A stretch of 64,000 bases of DNA from an uncultured Candidatus Saccharibacteria bacterium (GTDB lineage: Bacteria; Patescibacteria; Saccharimonadia; Saccharimonadales; UBA4665). The stretch is taken from positions 62,001-126,000 of the forward strand of contig CAMLQK010000002.1 in the NCBI GenBank assembly GCA_946482285.1, in the 5' to 3' direction. The notes beneath the pieces were generated by a model, which did no database searches, was not told the origin of the DNA, and was given only the letters and a program-made list of their open reading frames with translations. The position numbers were made by a program, and so were the translations under genes. This document shows, piece by piece, positions 25,936 to 34,496 of the stretch. Numbering within the stretch: the first letter of the stretch is position 1; each line of letters starts with the position of its first letter.

Positions 25936-25963
25936 CGTAGCACTTTTGTGATAGAATAGACCG

Positions 25964-27772
25964 GTGTTCCGAGGGCTCAGCAAGTACAAACTCGTTTATA
26001 GCCATTTGTGGCAAACGTACGGACAGTTTTGGTCGGTGCGTATTGCATTTGTGCTACAAATTGCGGCACGCATATGCAAACTCATTATCTTGCCAGTTGC
26101 CATCAGCCTGATTATCACCAACCTTTCCAGGCAGGACTTTGATGGCGCCCAAAAGGCCGTTTTGTTCTATGCCTGCTTCTCGTTACTCCTCGGTATTCTA
26201 ACGCCACTGGTCAAGTACATTGGAATGTTTGGCGAGAATAAAGCATATAACCAAATTACTGATAGCTACTTTTCACGTTTGATATCTGCTGACATCGAAT
26301 ATTTCCATTCCAATCTCGCTGGCTACCTAACGTCAGCAACCCGGCAATACGTGGACAGTTGCATGATTTTAGCCAGAGCATTGCGGGATCGCTATTCAAA
26401 TACGGTGCTCAGTATTATTTTTCCGCTGTGTGTGATCATGTATTTGGATGTGTGGCTTGGCGTAATAGCATTGGCACTCAGCGCAACACAGGCAGCTTAT
26501 TTGCTGTGGGCGTCTCATGCAATTGCCGACCCCCGGGCACGGGCACGGGAAGTATACAAGCGCAATTCAGGGCGCATGGCCGACATTGTATCTAACATTC
26601 TGGCGGTAAAGGCCACCGCCCAAGAAAAGGCTCGGGTAGAGCAAGTGCGCCAAGGTTCACTCGAAGAAGCACGTATCTACCACGAACGGTACACCATGCA
26701 GGCAAAACTCATTTCATTCCGTGAAGGCATAACAGTGACGTTCTTTTTGGTTTTATTATGGCTGACCGTAGAGCGCATGGGTGATGGTGCTATCAGTATT
26801 ACGTCCGCCGTTCTTGTCGTAACATACACCACCACCATCTTGACAGCTATTTACGCCCTATCGGAAGATCTAGATGAACACGACGACCTTGTCGACAAAA
26901 TCCTGCCTGCATTTGAAATTCTAAGTCGCAAAAATGCCATTAATGACCCAGAAAAACCTAAAAAATTGCACAAAGTCCGCGGCGAAATAACATTTGATAA
27001 CATTTCGTTTGCCTACAGCGGACAACAAGACACCAGAGATGTATTCCGTAACTTCTCGCTAACTATTCCAGCCGGACAGAAAGTGGGCGTCGTAGGGTTA
27101 AGCGGCGCAGGCAAGAGTACACTTGCCAAGCTCCTGTTGCGGTTTAATGACACTACCAGCGGACAGGTTATGCTGGATGGCATTGATATACGCGATCTTA
27201 AACAAACAGACGTGCGCAAGAATATTGCCTACGTGCCGCAGGAACCGTTACTACTGCACGCCAGCGTACGCGACAACATAGTAATGTCCCGGCCCGACGC
27301 CACAGATGAAGAGCTACACCACGCGCTGAATACTGCCCATGCCCTGAAGTTTGTGCAACAATTGCCGGAAGGCCTGGACAGCATTGTAGGTGAACGAGGC
27401 GTAAAGCTCAGTGGCGGCCAAAAGCAACGCATCGCCATTGCGCGGGCAGTATTGCAACAATCGCCAATCATGGTGCTGGATGAAGCCACCAGCGCACTCG
27501 ACAGCGAAAGCGAACAGATTATAAAAGATTCGTTTGCGCAGGTATTAAAAGGCAAAACGGCAATCGTGATAGCCCACCGCCTAAGCACCCTGTCCGAAAT
27601 GGACCGCATTATAGTGATAGACAAAGGTGAGTGCGTAGAAGACGGCACGCACAGCGAGCTGTTGGCGCACAATGGGGTCTACGCAAAGCTCTGGAAGCGC
27701 CAGCTGAAGCATATTGATAGTGACGACAGTAGCTCTGGCATATTACAACCTGAACCCGCAGCTACAATATAA
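25964..27772 (+). CDS. ABC exporter, fused permease-ATPase
   Basis: 602 residues: six TM helices in the N-terminal ~310 residues (type I ABC exporter), then an ATPase domain with Walker A GLSGAGKST, Q-loop YVPQEPLLLHASVRDNI, signature LSGGQKQRIAIARA, Walker B IMVLDEATSALD and His switch IAHRLSTL. Acts as a dimer to export lipids, peptides or drugs. GTG 25964 is the likely start, close behind MgtC in the same direction. No recognition of substrate from sequence. Confidence 0.93.
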   Translation: MFRGLSKYKLVYSHLWQTYGQFWSVRIAFVLQIAARICKLIILPVAISLIITNLSRQDFDGAQKAVLFYACFSLLLGILTPLVKYIGMFGENKAYNQITDSYFSRLISADIEYFHSNLAGYLTSATRQYVDSCMILARALRDRYSNTVLSIIFPLCVIMYLDVWLGVIALALSATQAAYLLWASHAIADPRARAREVYKRNSGRMADIVSNILAVKATAQEKARVEQVRQGSLEEARIYHERYTMQAKLISFREGITVTFFLVLLWLTVERMGDGAISITSAVLVVTYTTTILTAIYALSEDLDEHDDLVDKILPAFEILSRKNAINDPEKPKKLHKVRGEITFDNISFAYSGQQDTRDVFRNFSLTIPAGQKVGVVGLSGAGKSTLAKLLLRFNDTTSGQVMLDGIDIRDLKQTDVRKNIAYVPQEPLLLHASVRDNIVMSRPDATDEELHHALNTAHALKFVQQLPEGLDSIVGERGVKLSGGQKQRIAIARAVLQQSPIMVLDEATSALDSESEQIIKDSFAQVLKGKTAIVIAHRLSTLSEMDRIIVIDKGECVEDGTHSELLAHNGVYAKLWKRQLKHIDSDDSSSGILQPEPAATI

Positions 27773-27781
27773 TTGATACCC

Positions 27782-29002
27782 TTACGGCAACCATAGCTCG
27801 CGCTGTAATTTGATTTCACTGTCTACGATTGCCCGGGTATCAAAGGCGTCGCCGATAACCTTGGCTGCAGCATTCAGATAATTCTCGGCAAACGGAACCG
27901 CATCAACAGATGCGCTATCTTTATCAGCCCCCTCTTGCATTAATACATACACTTTATCGGCATGGGCCGCCCGGTATACTTGAGAAACAAGATTTTTGAT
28001 ATTCCCATTATATACGTCCTGAGCAACATCGGATGTCAACCCTGGGTAGGCTTGCCAGTTACTCCCAGCAACCTGGATAGCAGCATAGTCTACTTTTTGC
28101 TTGGCAGCCATCTTGCCTAATAGGTGGCGCGGCGAAACCGCCGCCCGATGCCGCTCCAGAGGCTCGCTATAAAGCTCGCCGCCAAAACGTCTGCCAACGT
28201 GGCGGCTCACCGAATTCCACATCCAAACTTGCTCGCCCATAACGCTATGGCTCATACCTCCGCAAACACCAAGCGCCCCAAGGTTAACCGTGTTATGTGC
28301 TGGCGAAATACTGCGACCGGCGTACTGCACCAGATCGTACCATGCCAACAGTTTATTGGCATTTGGAAACCTATTGTTGTCCAATCGGGTATGGCAAAGC
28401 ATCGGATAGCTCCGATACGCCATCTCATCACGCAGGGCATAGCGGCGCTGGGTCTCGGCAAAGTATCCTTTTGAAGCTGCCAGGGTATCGGCATCCCAAG
28501 ACGTCATAAGCACGTCGGGAACGGCAGCCATGCCATACTGCCTGGTTAACCCGTGAATAACTGACGCATACAAATCATTGCGGATTTTGCCAATGGCAGT
28601 ACCGGCTTCATACGTCGTATTGTAATAACTGAGCGGGATATCCGGGTGATCTTGTATAAATGCTTCCACCACCTCGGCATTATGGCGGGTCTGCGCCTGC
28701 TGGCGGCTGTTCATTTTTTGAGGTGTGTTCAACGATACTACCGCAGCAGAAGCCGGTGCATCGTGTATTTGTGCAGACAACTCATACAATGTTTGCTCTG
28801 TATATATCTCGCTGGCAGCTGCCAGGGGCACGTGAGCGTAGAGTACGTGGGGGTCTTTGGTAAATGCAGTGTTGCCGTGCTCACCCAGCTGGGTAGCCAA
28901 ACCTTCGTGGTACGGCCTCAAATGACCTGCATTATAGTACTGGCTAATAAAATAATTATCCAGTAGACGCTCGTCTACTGGTTGACGCTCACTCATATTC
29001 AT
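27782..29002 (-). CDS. Putative GT-A-like glycosyltransferase
   Basis: 406 residues, no signal peptide. A Rossmann-like N-terminal half has VVSLNTPQKMNSRQQAQTRHNAEVVEAFIQ, GTAIGKIRNDLYASVIHG and PDVLMTSWDADTLAAS; the DAD is placed like the nucleotide-sugar-binding DxD of GT-A enzymes, and IGKIRN is reminiscent of GT2-type proteins. The C-terminal half (GVCGGMSHSVMGEQVWMW) would hold the acceptor site. Assignment is tentative. Last gene of a minus-strand set with a kinase-like gene, a CYTH gene and a HEAT-methyltransferase gene. Confidence 0.6.
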   Translation of the reverse strand: MNMSERQPVDERLLDNYFISQYYNAGHLRPYHEGLATQLGEHGNTAFTKDPHVLYAHVPLAAASEIYTEQTLYELSAQIHDAPASAAVVSLNTPQKMNSRQQAQTRHNAEVVEAFIQDHPDIPLSYYNTTYEAGTAIGKIRNDLYASVIHGLTRQYGMAAVPDVLMTSWDADTLAASKGYFAETQRRYALRDEMAYRSYPMLCHTRLDNNRFPNANKLLAWYDLVQYAGRSISPAHNTVNLGALGVCGGMSHSVMGEQVWMWNSVSRHVGRRFGGELYSEPLERHRAAVSPRHLLGKMAAKQKVDYAAIQVAGSNWQAYPGLTSDVAQDVYNGNIKNLVSQVYRAAHADKVYVLMQEGADKDSASVDAVPFAENYLNAAAKVIGDAFDTRAIVDSEIKLQRELWLP

Positions 29003-29044
29003 TTCATAGTATCATAAAATACCGTTCTAGCGCCATACACTCGG

Positions 29045-29698
29045 CTACGGGCAGCCGGTAACATCTAACCTACCTAGTGCACGATGCATCTCATTTAGGG
29101 CACGCACTGCAACTTCGTGCTCATTGAGCCCACCACGATGCAGCTGGGGGGCGCCCAAGTCAGACCCAAAGTCTATCAGGACAACATCGGTACCATGTGA
29201 GCGTACATCATGCAGGCTTATTGGCCTAAACCCAAGCTCCCACACCTGGTTGTATGTTTGCAGAAACTGGCGGCATAACGCCGCTTGTACATCAGGATCA
29301 GCCACTTCGTAGGCGTCCTTAAAGTTGTACGCCACATGTTCTTCTATGAGCACACCGCGGTTAACAGCATGAAGCCGTGGCACGGCAATACCGTACTCAC
29401 GAAGTAGCATACGACGCGAAAGCCAATCATTAAGAGAGGGAATAACTGGTAATTTTACGCATGCTTTAGCCACGAATCGCTGCAAGTCATTGTGTGCATC
29501 ACTGACCGCAAATTGCATAATATACGATTCCGACCCAGGCATTACCCATGGCTGCTCGGTAGTAATGGTAAACTCTGCTGCGTCGTGGCGCAGCATACCG
29601 TTTGCGGCAAGCCAAGCACCTTGGCCTTCCATACATGAATGTCCCGAAAAGTGGCGGATCTCATCGGAAGCCTGGGTACTATACGCCTCGACCGACAT
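29045..29698 (-). CDS. Small kinase-like (APH/PKL-fold) protein
   Basis: 217 residues. RFVAKACVK resembles the ATP-binding Lys strand; LREYGIAVPRLHAVNRGVLIEEHV a hinge region; SLHDVRSHGTDVVLIDFGSDLGAP a catalytic loop plus DFG. This is the layout of the protein-kinase-like fold (aminoglycoside phosphotransferase or lipopolysaccharide kinase type) in a shortened form. Substrate unknown. ATG 29698 is preceded by AGAGGA and follows the CYTH gene by 16 bp, suggesting co-transcription. Confidence 0.65.
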   Translation of the reverse strand: MSVEAYSTQASDEIRHFSGHSCMEGQGAWLAANGMLRHDAAEFTITTEQPWVMPGSESYIMQFAVSDAHNDLQRFVAKACVKLPVIPSLNDWLSRRMLLREYGIAVPRLHAVNRGVLIEEHVAYNFKDAYEVADPDVQAALCRQFLQTYNQVWELGFRPISLHDVRSHGTDVVLIDFGSDLGAPQLHRGGLNEHEVAVRALNEMHRALGRLDVTGCP

Positions 29699-29714
29699 GC
29701 ATCATCCTCTACGG

Positions 29715-30308
29715 CTACGGTTCAAGTGGCTTGAAACTCTGCTGCCGCAGCATCAGCTCAGGCTTGCCAGCGTTAAGCTCTTCGCCGACTTCCAAGCTAA
29801 GCTCGCCAGCGATGAAATCACGCAAGCCCTGCTTAACGACTGCCACTTGGTCTTCTTCTACCAATGCTTTGTTTTCTACCTCAAGGAAGCGGCCCAGGCC
29901 ATCCACCTCTTCGTAGACAATTTCTTTGGTGCCATCTGCGGTCAGATACACATGTTTCTTGCAGTTAACGATAGTTAATACCTTTAGGCCTAGATTGCGC
30001 ATTATACCGTGTGCGGCCTCGGAATCGTCAACTCGGGTTTCGCTTTCATCACTGTACAACCATTCTTCGCCCTCAAAAACGTCGGATTTATGCGCAATCC
30101 AGCCACCCTCAACACCATCTTTAGTACGAACCCGCATACATGCGCGGATACGGCCGTCTTCTTCGGGTTGTAGGTCTGGACGCAGCGGGTCGTAGTAGTA
30201 GGTGTCGATGGTATGAGCTGTGCTAACTTCGGTAAAGTCAGCAAGCGCGTCACGACAAACCTCTGGTTCGCTGGTAACAGGTACTAAAATTTCTACTTCT
30301 CTTGCCAT
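29715..30308 (-). CDS. CYTH-domain protein
   Basis: 197 residues. N-terminal AREVEILVPV contains the ExE of CYTH (CyaB/thiamine triphosphatase) proteins; further conserved charged strands include RIRACMRVRTKDGVEGGWIAHKS, ESETRVDD, LKVLTIVNCKKHVYL, EIVYEEVDGLGRFLEVENKA. The family hydrolyses or binds triphosphorylated substrates (polyphosphate, ThTP, ATP). It starts inside the end of the upstream gene (16 bp overlap) with AAGGAG 8 nt before ATG, so it is translationally coupled. Confidence 0.85.
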   Translation of the reverse strand: MAREVEILVPVTSEPEVCRDALADFTEVSTAHTIDTYYYDPLRPDLQPEEDGRIRACMRVRTKDGVEGGWIAHKSDVFEGEEWLYSDESETRVDDSEAAHGIMRNLGLKVLTIVNCKKHVYLTADGTKEIVYEEVDGLGRFLEVENKALVEEDQVAVVKQGLRDFIAGELSLEVGEELNAGKPELMLRQQSFKPLEP

Positions 30309-32122
30309 GCTTCTAACTCCTTCAGGATTTCGCTGATCTCTTCCTTTGTATTAAATGTAATACCGTATGCCATATCCCACGATAGGCGGCCGGTCCGAGC
30401 AATTTCTACGCCTGCATCGCGGCCAAACAAGTGCCCCATAACATTCGTTGCTTCTTCTACGGTGTTAAATTGCAATGGTACACGAAGATTGGTCTTAAGC
30501 CAAGTAAGCTTACAATTTCGGGGTGAAGCAAATACAGCCGCACGTTTTCGGCGCCACTCCTCGAAGTTCTTAGCTTCGATGTCGTCGGGAATATACTGAT
30601 ACCACATCATATTGAGTTCGTCATTAAAGGTTTCGTCCCATCCAATCGTGCACAGAACGCCGCCATCCTCCAGCATTTCGTATGCAGCCTTAAGCTCGCT
30701 AATACAAACGTCAGGGCGGGTAAATTTACTCGGGAAACCAAAAGAGCTAACCATAAACGTCGACTTAACATTGAGGTTCTGGGGCAGCTCGGCAATACTA
30801 GACTGCACCACTTGCAATGAACGTGAATAGCGTCGCTCGCGGCGGATATCGCGCTCTACGTAGTCACACATCTCGCTACTCATATCAACGCCGTACAGCG
30901 TACCTTCAAAATCAAGGTCCTTGATAATCGAGCGCAGAGTGCGGCCAGTACCTGTAGCCACGTCAATAGGGTTCTTGATGGTAATGTTGCGGCGTTTCAG
31001 CTCGCGGCGTACCAAGTTAAAGGCTACGTCTTCTGGGTCTTCAGCTTCAGAGAAGTAGTTATAGATACCTGCGTCACGGTACCACTTATCACTCTCGTCA
31101 CAAATAAGGCCGTTCTCATTTTTGGGCGCACGTGCAATACGGCGCTGGATCGCTACAGCCTGCGGGTTGCTCAATTTGTAAATGGCTTTACTAATTTCAG
31201 CCACTACACGGTCGTTTTGTTCGTTATCAAGTGCTTCCTCGAGGGTTGTAATCAGGCTTTTGTCCTCGAGCACTACCATACTCGCGGCTGCCAGCTTGCG
31301 CACCATAGGGTCATCATCGCGCAGGGCATTCAGCAGCAAGTCTTTAAACTGCGCGTTACCAGTCTGTTCGATGCAGCGGAACGCATAGTGGCGCAGCTCG
31401 CGGTCGCTGTCTGTTGTCAGTTCTTTGATACGGGCGATAATATCTGTATCTAGCAAGTTCAACCGGCCGATCAACCAACAGGCGTTCGCCAGCTCTACTT
31501 TGTCTTTTGACGTAAACAGAATTTCCTTAAGGCGTGGGTGAATCTGGGCTGCAATATTTTGCCCGGTACTTTGCACCAACACACCAATTACAGCTTCTTT
31601 GTTATTAATGTTAGACAGGTAGTAGTCCAGACTCTTTATAGAACTTTTTTTGATCGAGCGGCGAAGCAGGTTAACCGCTTGGCCTGCGCCCAGCGACTGC
31701 AAGCTAAATGCAGCTTGCCACCATGCCTCGGAATAGCGTGATTCGCGGACCGCACCACGTAAAAAAGAAAGCAGCTTGGGGTTGTGGTTGCGATAAGCGC
31801 CGATAACCCAGGCAAGACCAACCGAATCATACAGTCGGGCGGGGAACTCCACCATAGAGAGCGCCTTTACTAGGTCATCAGGGCTAAAGTAGCGCAGCAC
31901 GCTGCCCATGTTCCAGTCATACGTGTAATTGCTGGCAGGCAACCGACGAAGCAATTCAACTAATACAGTAACCGGATCTTCCTCATTCCGAATAGCGTTT
32001 ACTATTTCCTTGGCCTCGTTGGGCTCAAGCTTTACAAGCTCAAGTCGTTCAGCAATTGCTATACCGCTCATAGCATCTTTGCGCGTGTACCTGCGCTCAG
32101 ATTTAGTCTTCTCACGAATCAC
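30293..32122 (-). CDS. HEAT-repeat protein fused to a SAM-dependent methyltransferase
   Basis: 609 residues. The first ~340 residues are alpha-solenoid HEAT-like repeats (ELANACWLIGRLNLLDTDIIARIKEL, ELRHYAFRCIEQTGNAQFKDLLLNALRDDDPMVRKLAAASMVVLED). The C-terminal ~240 residues form a class I methyltransferase with motif I PIDVATGTGRTLRSII, motif II TLYGVDMSSEMCDYVE and later STFMVSSFGFPSKF. The solenoid may hold a protein or RNA substrate. The start is a GTG with AAGGA upstream. First gene of the minus-strand operon with CYTH, kinase-like and GT-like genes. Confidence 0.82.
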   Translation of the reverse strand: MIREKTKSERRYTRKDAMSGIAIAERLELVKLEPNEAKEIVNAIRNEEDPVTVLVELLRRLPASNYTYDWNMGSVLRYFSPDDLVKALSMVEFPARLYDSVGLAWVIGAYRNHNPKLLSFLRGAVRESRYSEAWWQAAFSLQSLGAGQAVNLLRRSIKKSSIKSLDYYLSNINNKEAVIGVLVQSTGQNIAAQIHPRLKEILFTSKDKVELANACWLIGRLNLLDTDIIARIKELTTDSDRELRHYAFRCIEQTGNAQFKDLLLNALRDDDPMVRKLAAASMVVLEDKSLITTLEEALDNEQNDRVVAEISKAIYKLSNPQAVAIQRRIARAPKNENGLICDESDKWYRDAGIYNYFSEAEDPEDVAFNLVRRELKRRNITIKNPIDVATGTGRTLRSIIKDLDFEGTLYGVDMSSEMCDYVERDIRRERRYSRSLQVVQSSIAELPQNLNVKSTFMVSSFGFPSKFTRPDVCISELKAAYEMLEDGGVLCTIGWDETFNDELNMMWYQYIPDDIEAKNFEEWRRKRAAVFASPRNCKLTWLKTNLRVPLQFNTVEEATNVMGHLFGRDAGVEIARTGRLSWDMAYGITFNTKEEISEILKELEAWQEK

Positions 32123-32398
32123 TATAATTGTCCTTATGTTAGCTTGGAAATAAATGGAATCTTGATTTTTCCATACGGATTTTTAGCTGTCAAATCATTA
32201 TGCGTATACAATACGCAGCTTCATCTGATAACAGAGGTGGTGAGATTAAAAAAACGTTAATTTACAAGAGCTTTTTTCATGCCTAAAATTATTCCAGACA
32301 GGCGGCAGGATTCGGCAGCGAGCTATTTGAAGTTGCCAAAAATCTGCTAGCATATACTCACGTAAAGAAACTAGTTGCACTAGACCAAAGGGGGGATC

Positions 32399-33493
32399 AT
32401 GACAGCACCATCCGAACAGCTTAACGTTGCACTCGTCGGTTACGGCGACCACAGCCAGCAATCGCATGCGTCATTTTTAGAAGCATCCGCATCATGCAAC
32501 GTTATAGGCGTCGCCGACACGAATGCCGGTCGGCTGGAACAAGCCCAATCACAACATGGCCTGAGAATAGCTACCCATGATTACTTTGATCTGCTGGAAC
32601 GTGACGACGTTGACGCCGTCGTGATTGGCACAGGTGACTCAACGCATTTTTCCATTGCCCGCGATTGCATAGAAGCAGGCAAGCACGTATTAGGCGAGAA
32701 GCCAGCTGCAGCAAACATCAGTGAACTTGCGGCATTGCCGCAATTATTCGCAGAGGCAGCAAGTAATAATTTGCAGTTCTGGGTATGCCACCCGCGTGAA
32801 TTTGGCGAAGGCCCGTGGCGTACTACAGCCCAGCTGATAGGCAATCCGTCTGAAATAAGTGAACGCTTTGGCGTAGGCTATATGGGCAAGCTGCTGGAGC
32901 TACGGCATGACTGCCAGTACACGCTGCCAGGCAATAAACATGAACTCCATTCATCATTTGCCGATGACAAATTAAACCACACCATCGTCAGCGTCATGCG
33001 ATCACTGCCAGACATTATTGGCTTCAAAGACGCCGTATTGCTCGACAACGGACCAGCCCATTACGATGCACGGCTAGAGACCATACCTGGGCATAGCGGC
33101 AATTCATCGGTAGTCGTAAGGGCGAGCGGGCGCCGCAGCGCCCACAGGGAACACCATGGCAACAGCGGTGTTTATCGTGATTGGGTCGAGGCTATCTTTG
33201 AAGAAGGTGTACTGCGCACCGAACCCTCTTCCGGAACCATCACCGTAACCCATGGTAAAACCGAGCATCCGCCCATAACATTCAACCCCGCTACGTTATA
33301 TGACGGCATGTTCGGCGGTATCAACGAGGCCTTCGTAGGCGCCGCGTTAGGCCGCGAGCAGCCAGATGCGCTCAATACGACGACCAAAATACTCGGCACC
33401 GCCGCCGCAATACTCATGCAGCAACCAGGCCACAACGGCTTCATCGTAGAAGATGTCATCGCCACAGAACAGTTTAGGCGCCCCGGATATTAG
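32399..33493 (+). CDS. Gfo/Idh/MocA-family oxidoreductase
   Basis: 364 residues. Rossmann start NVALVGYGDHSQQSHASFLEAS, GVADTNAGRLEQ, AVVIGTGDSTHFSIARDCIEAGKHVLGEKPAA with the family EKP motif, then an alpha/beta substrate domain. The family oxidises or reduces sugars and inositols with NAD(P). The dinucleotide motif reads GYGDHSQ rather than GxGxxG. ATG follows AAAGGGGGG, and TATACT near 32352 is a probable -10. Located beside carbohydrate-related genes. Confidence 0.85.
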   Translation: MTAPSEQLNVALVGYGDHSQQSHASFLEASASCNVIGVADTNAGRLEQAQSQHGLRIATHDYFDLLERDDVDAVVIGTGDSTHFSIARDCIEAGKHVLGEKPAAANISELAALPQLFAEAASNNLQFWVCHPREFGEGPWRTTAQLIGNPSEISERFGVGYMGKLLELRHDCQYTLPGNKHELHSSFADDKLNHTIVSVMRSLPDIIGFKDAVLLDNGPAHYDARLETIPGHSGNSSVVVRASGRRSAHREHHGNSGVYRDWVEAIFEEGVLRTEPSSGTITVTHGKTEHPPITFNPATLYDGMFGGINEAFVGAALGREQPDALNTTTKILGTAAAILMQQPGHNGFIVEDVIATEQFRRPGY

Positions 33494-33495
33494 AC

Positions 33496-33945
33496 TCAAA
33501 CATATTTCACAACCAGTGACCGTTCTGGCATACAGTCTACCGCACGATCAAGCGTGTTGCTGCTAACAGCGCATGTTATATACAGCGTATTAAAATAGGG
33601 CATTACATCGTTAAAATCCTCAGGACGCATTATAAAGGCACGCGCACCAGGGCAATCAATGGGCATGAGCGTCGTAAGCTGCAATTGCTGCATTAGCACG
33701 ATCTGGCGTGTTAGTTCAGCCACAAGCGTGGCATTATCGGTAGCAAAACGCATTATCTGCACCTGACGACACAGATGTGTTAGTTTCTTCTGTAGTAACG
33801 GCAACATTACCTCTGGCTGTTCGGTAAATATCATAATCTTGCCCATGCCAACACGCGTATACATGTGGCGCGCCAAATCCCAAGCCAAGCTGCTGGGGTC
33901 ATTCAGTGTGCGATGCTCGACATAGCAATGGTCACTGCCTTTCAT
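33496..33945 (-). CDS. Hypothetical protein, 149 aa, coupled to zinc-ribbon gene
   Basis: Soluble helix-rich protein (GSDHCYVEHRTLNDPSSLAWDLARHMYTRVGMG; IMRFATDNATLVAELTRQIVLMQQLQL). No family recognised. I chose ATG 33945, which comes one base after the stop of the upstream zinc-ribbon gene with AGGAG about ten bases upstream, so translation is coupled. A longer open frame reaches 34035 but would overlap that gene. Confidence 0.6.
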   Translation of the reverse strand: MKGSDHCYVEHRTLNDPSSLAWDLARHMYTRVGMGKIMIFTEQPEVMLPLLQKKLTHLCRQVQIMRFATDNATLVAELTRQIVLMQQLQLTTLMPIDCPGARAFIMRPEDFNDVMPYFNTLYITCAVSSNTLDRAVDCMPERSLVVKYV

Positions 33946-33946
33946 A

Positions 33947-34171
33947 TCAAGCACACTCCTGGGGACTATATCTGCCATCAGCCATACAATCGGCCCAGCC
34001 TGTGATAAAAAGGTTCTTATCCCAAAAGTGACCATTGCAAGCGAATGCCTGTGTACCGTTGGCTGTCACCATGCCGACAGTTAGATGCGCCAATTGCACA
34101 TTGCGTCCGCAAATAGCACAGCGTTCATGGCTGCCCAAATAAATACCGCGCGGATAGGCTACTATTCCCAT
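33947..34171 (-). CDS. Small zinc-ribbon protein
   Basis: 74 residues. RCAICGRNVQLAHLTVGMVTANGTQAFACNGHF carries CxxC and a later Cys/His pair that could complete a zinc site. ATG 34171 (MGIVAYPRG) has AGGAG six bases upstream; the frame opens further upstream without a Shine-Dalgarno. Short adaptor-like protein, co-transcribed with the 149-aa gene. Confidence 0.6.
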   Translation of the reverse strand: MGIVAYPRGIYLGSHERCAICGRNVQLAHLTVGMVTANGTQAFACNGHFWDKNLFITGWADCMADGRYSPQECA

Positions 34172-34496
34172 AGATGCTCCTAGCATGCGGCTACATCTGG
34201 CTACCAGTAAAGATGCAGCCTTAATAAACCGCATCTTACTATTGTTGCTGATTGAGTGGCGTAGGGAAGAGAGCCTCTAGAAAACACAGAACCCGTCGCC
34301 AGTGAGCGTTGTTGAAGCGCCCCATGCAAGTTTCCAAGCATGACGTACTAGGCCTGACAACGGGATCAGTATCCTAGTACGATTTCAAACCATACCAGAG
34401 CAATTCGCATCTACATTACCGTGGGTTAGGTTAACCAAATTATTGCCCATTTTTTGGGCTCGGCCGCATTTTACGCTACGTTGCCTCGCATTGCAA
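34172..34496. other. Structured non-coding interval
   Basis: No plausible gene. Between 34280 and 34381 several inverted repeats lie close together: CATGC/GCATG (34323-34342) and CGTACTAGG/CCTAGTACG (34344-34381) with an inner CTGA/TCAG. Nearer the 34497 gene is a GCCC/GGGC hairpin with an A/T-rich loop. It lies downstream of the minus-strand gene ending at 34497 and upstream of the zinc-ribbon gene. Could be a leader or small RNA; direction unknown. Confidence 0.45.
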
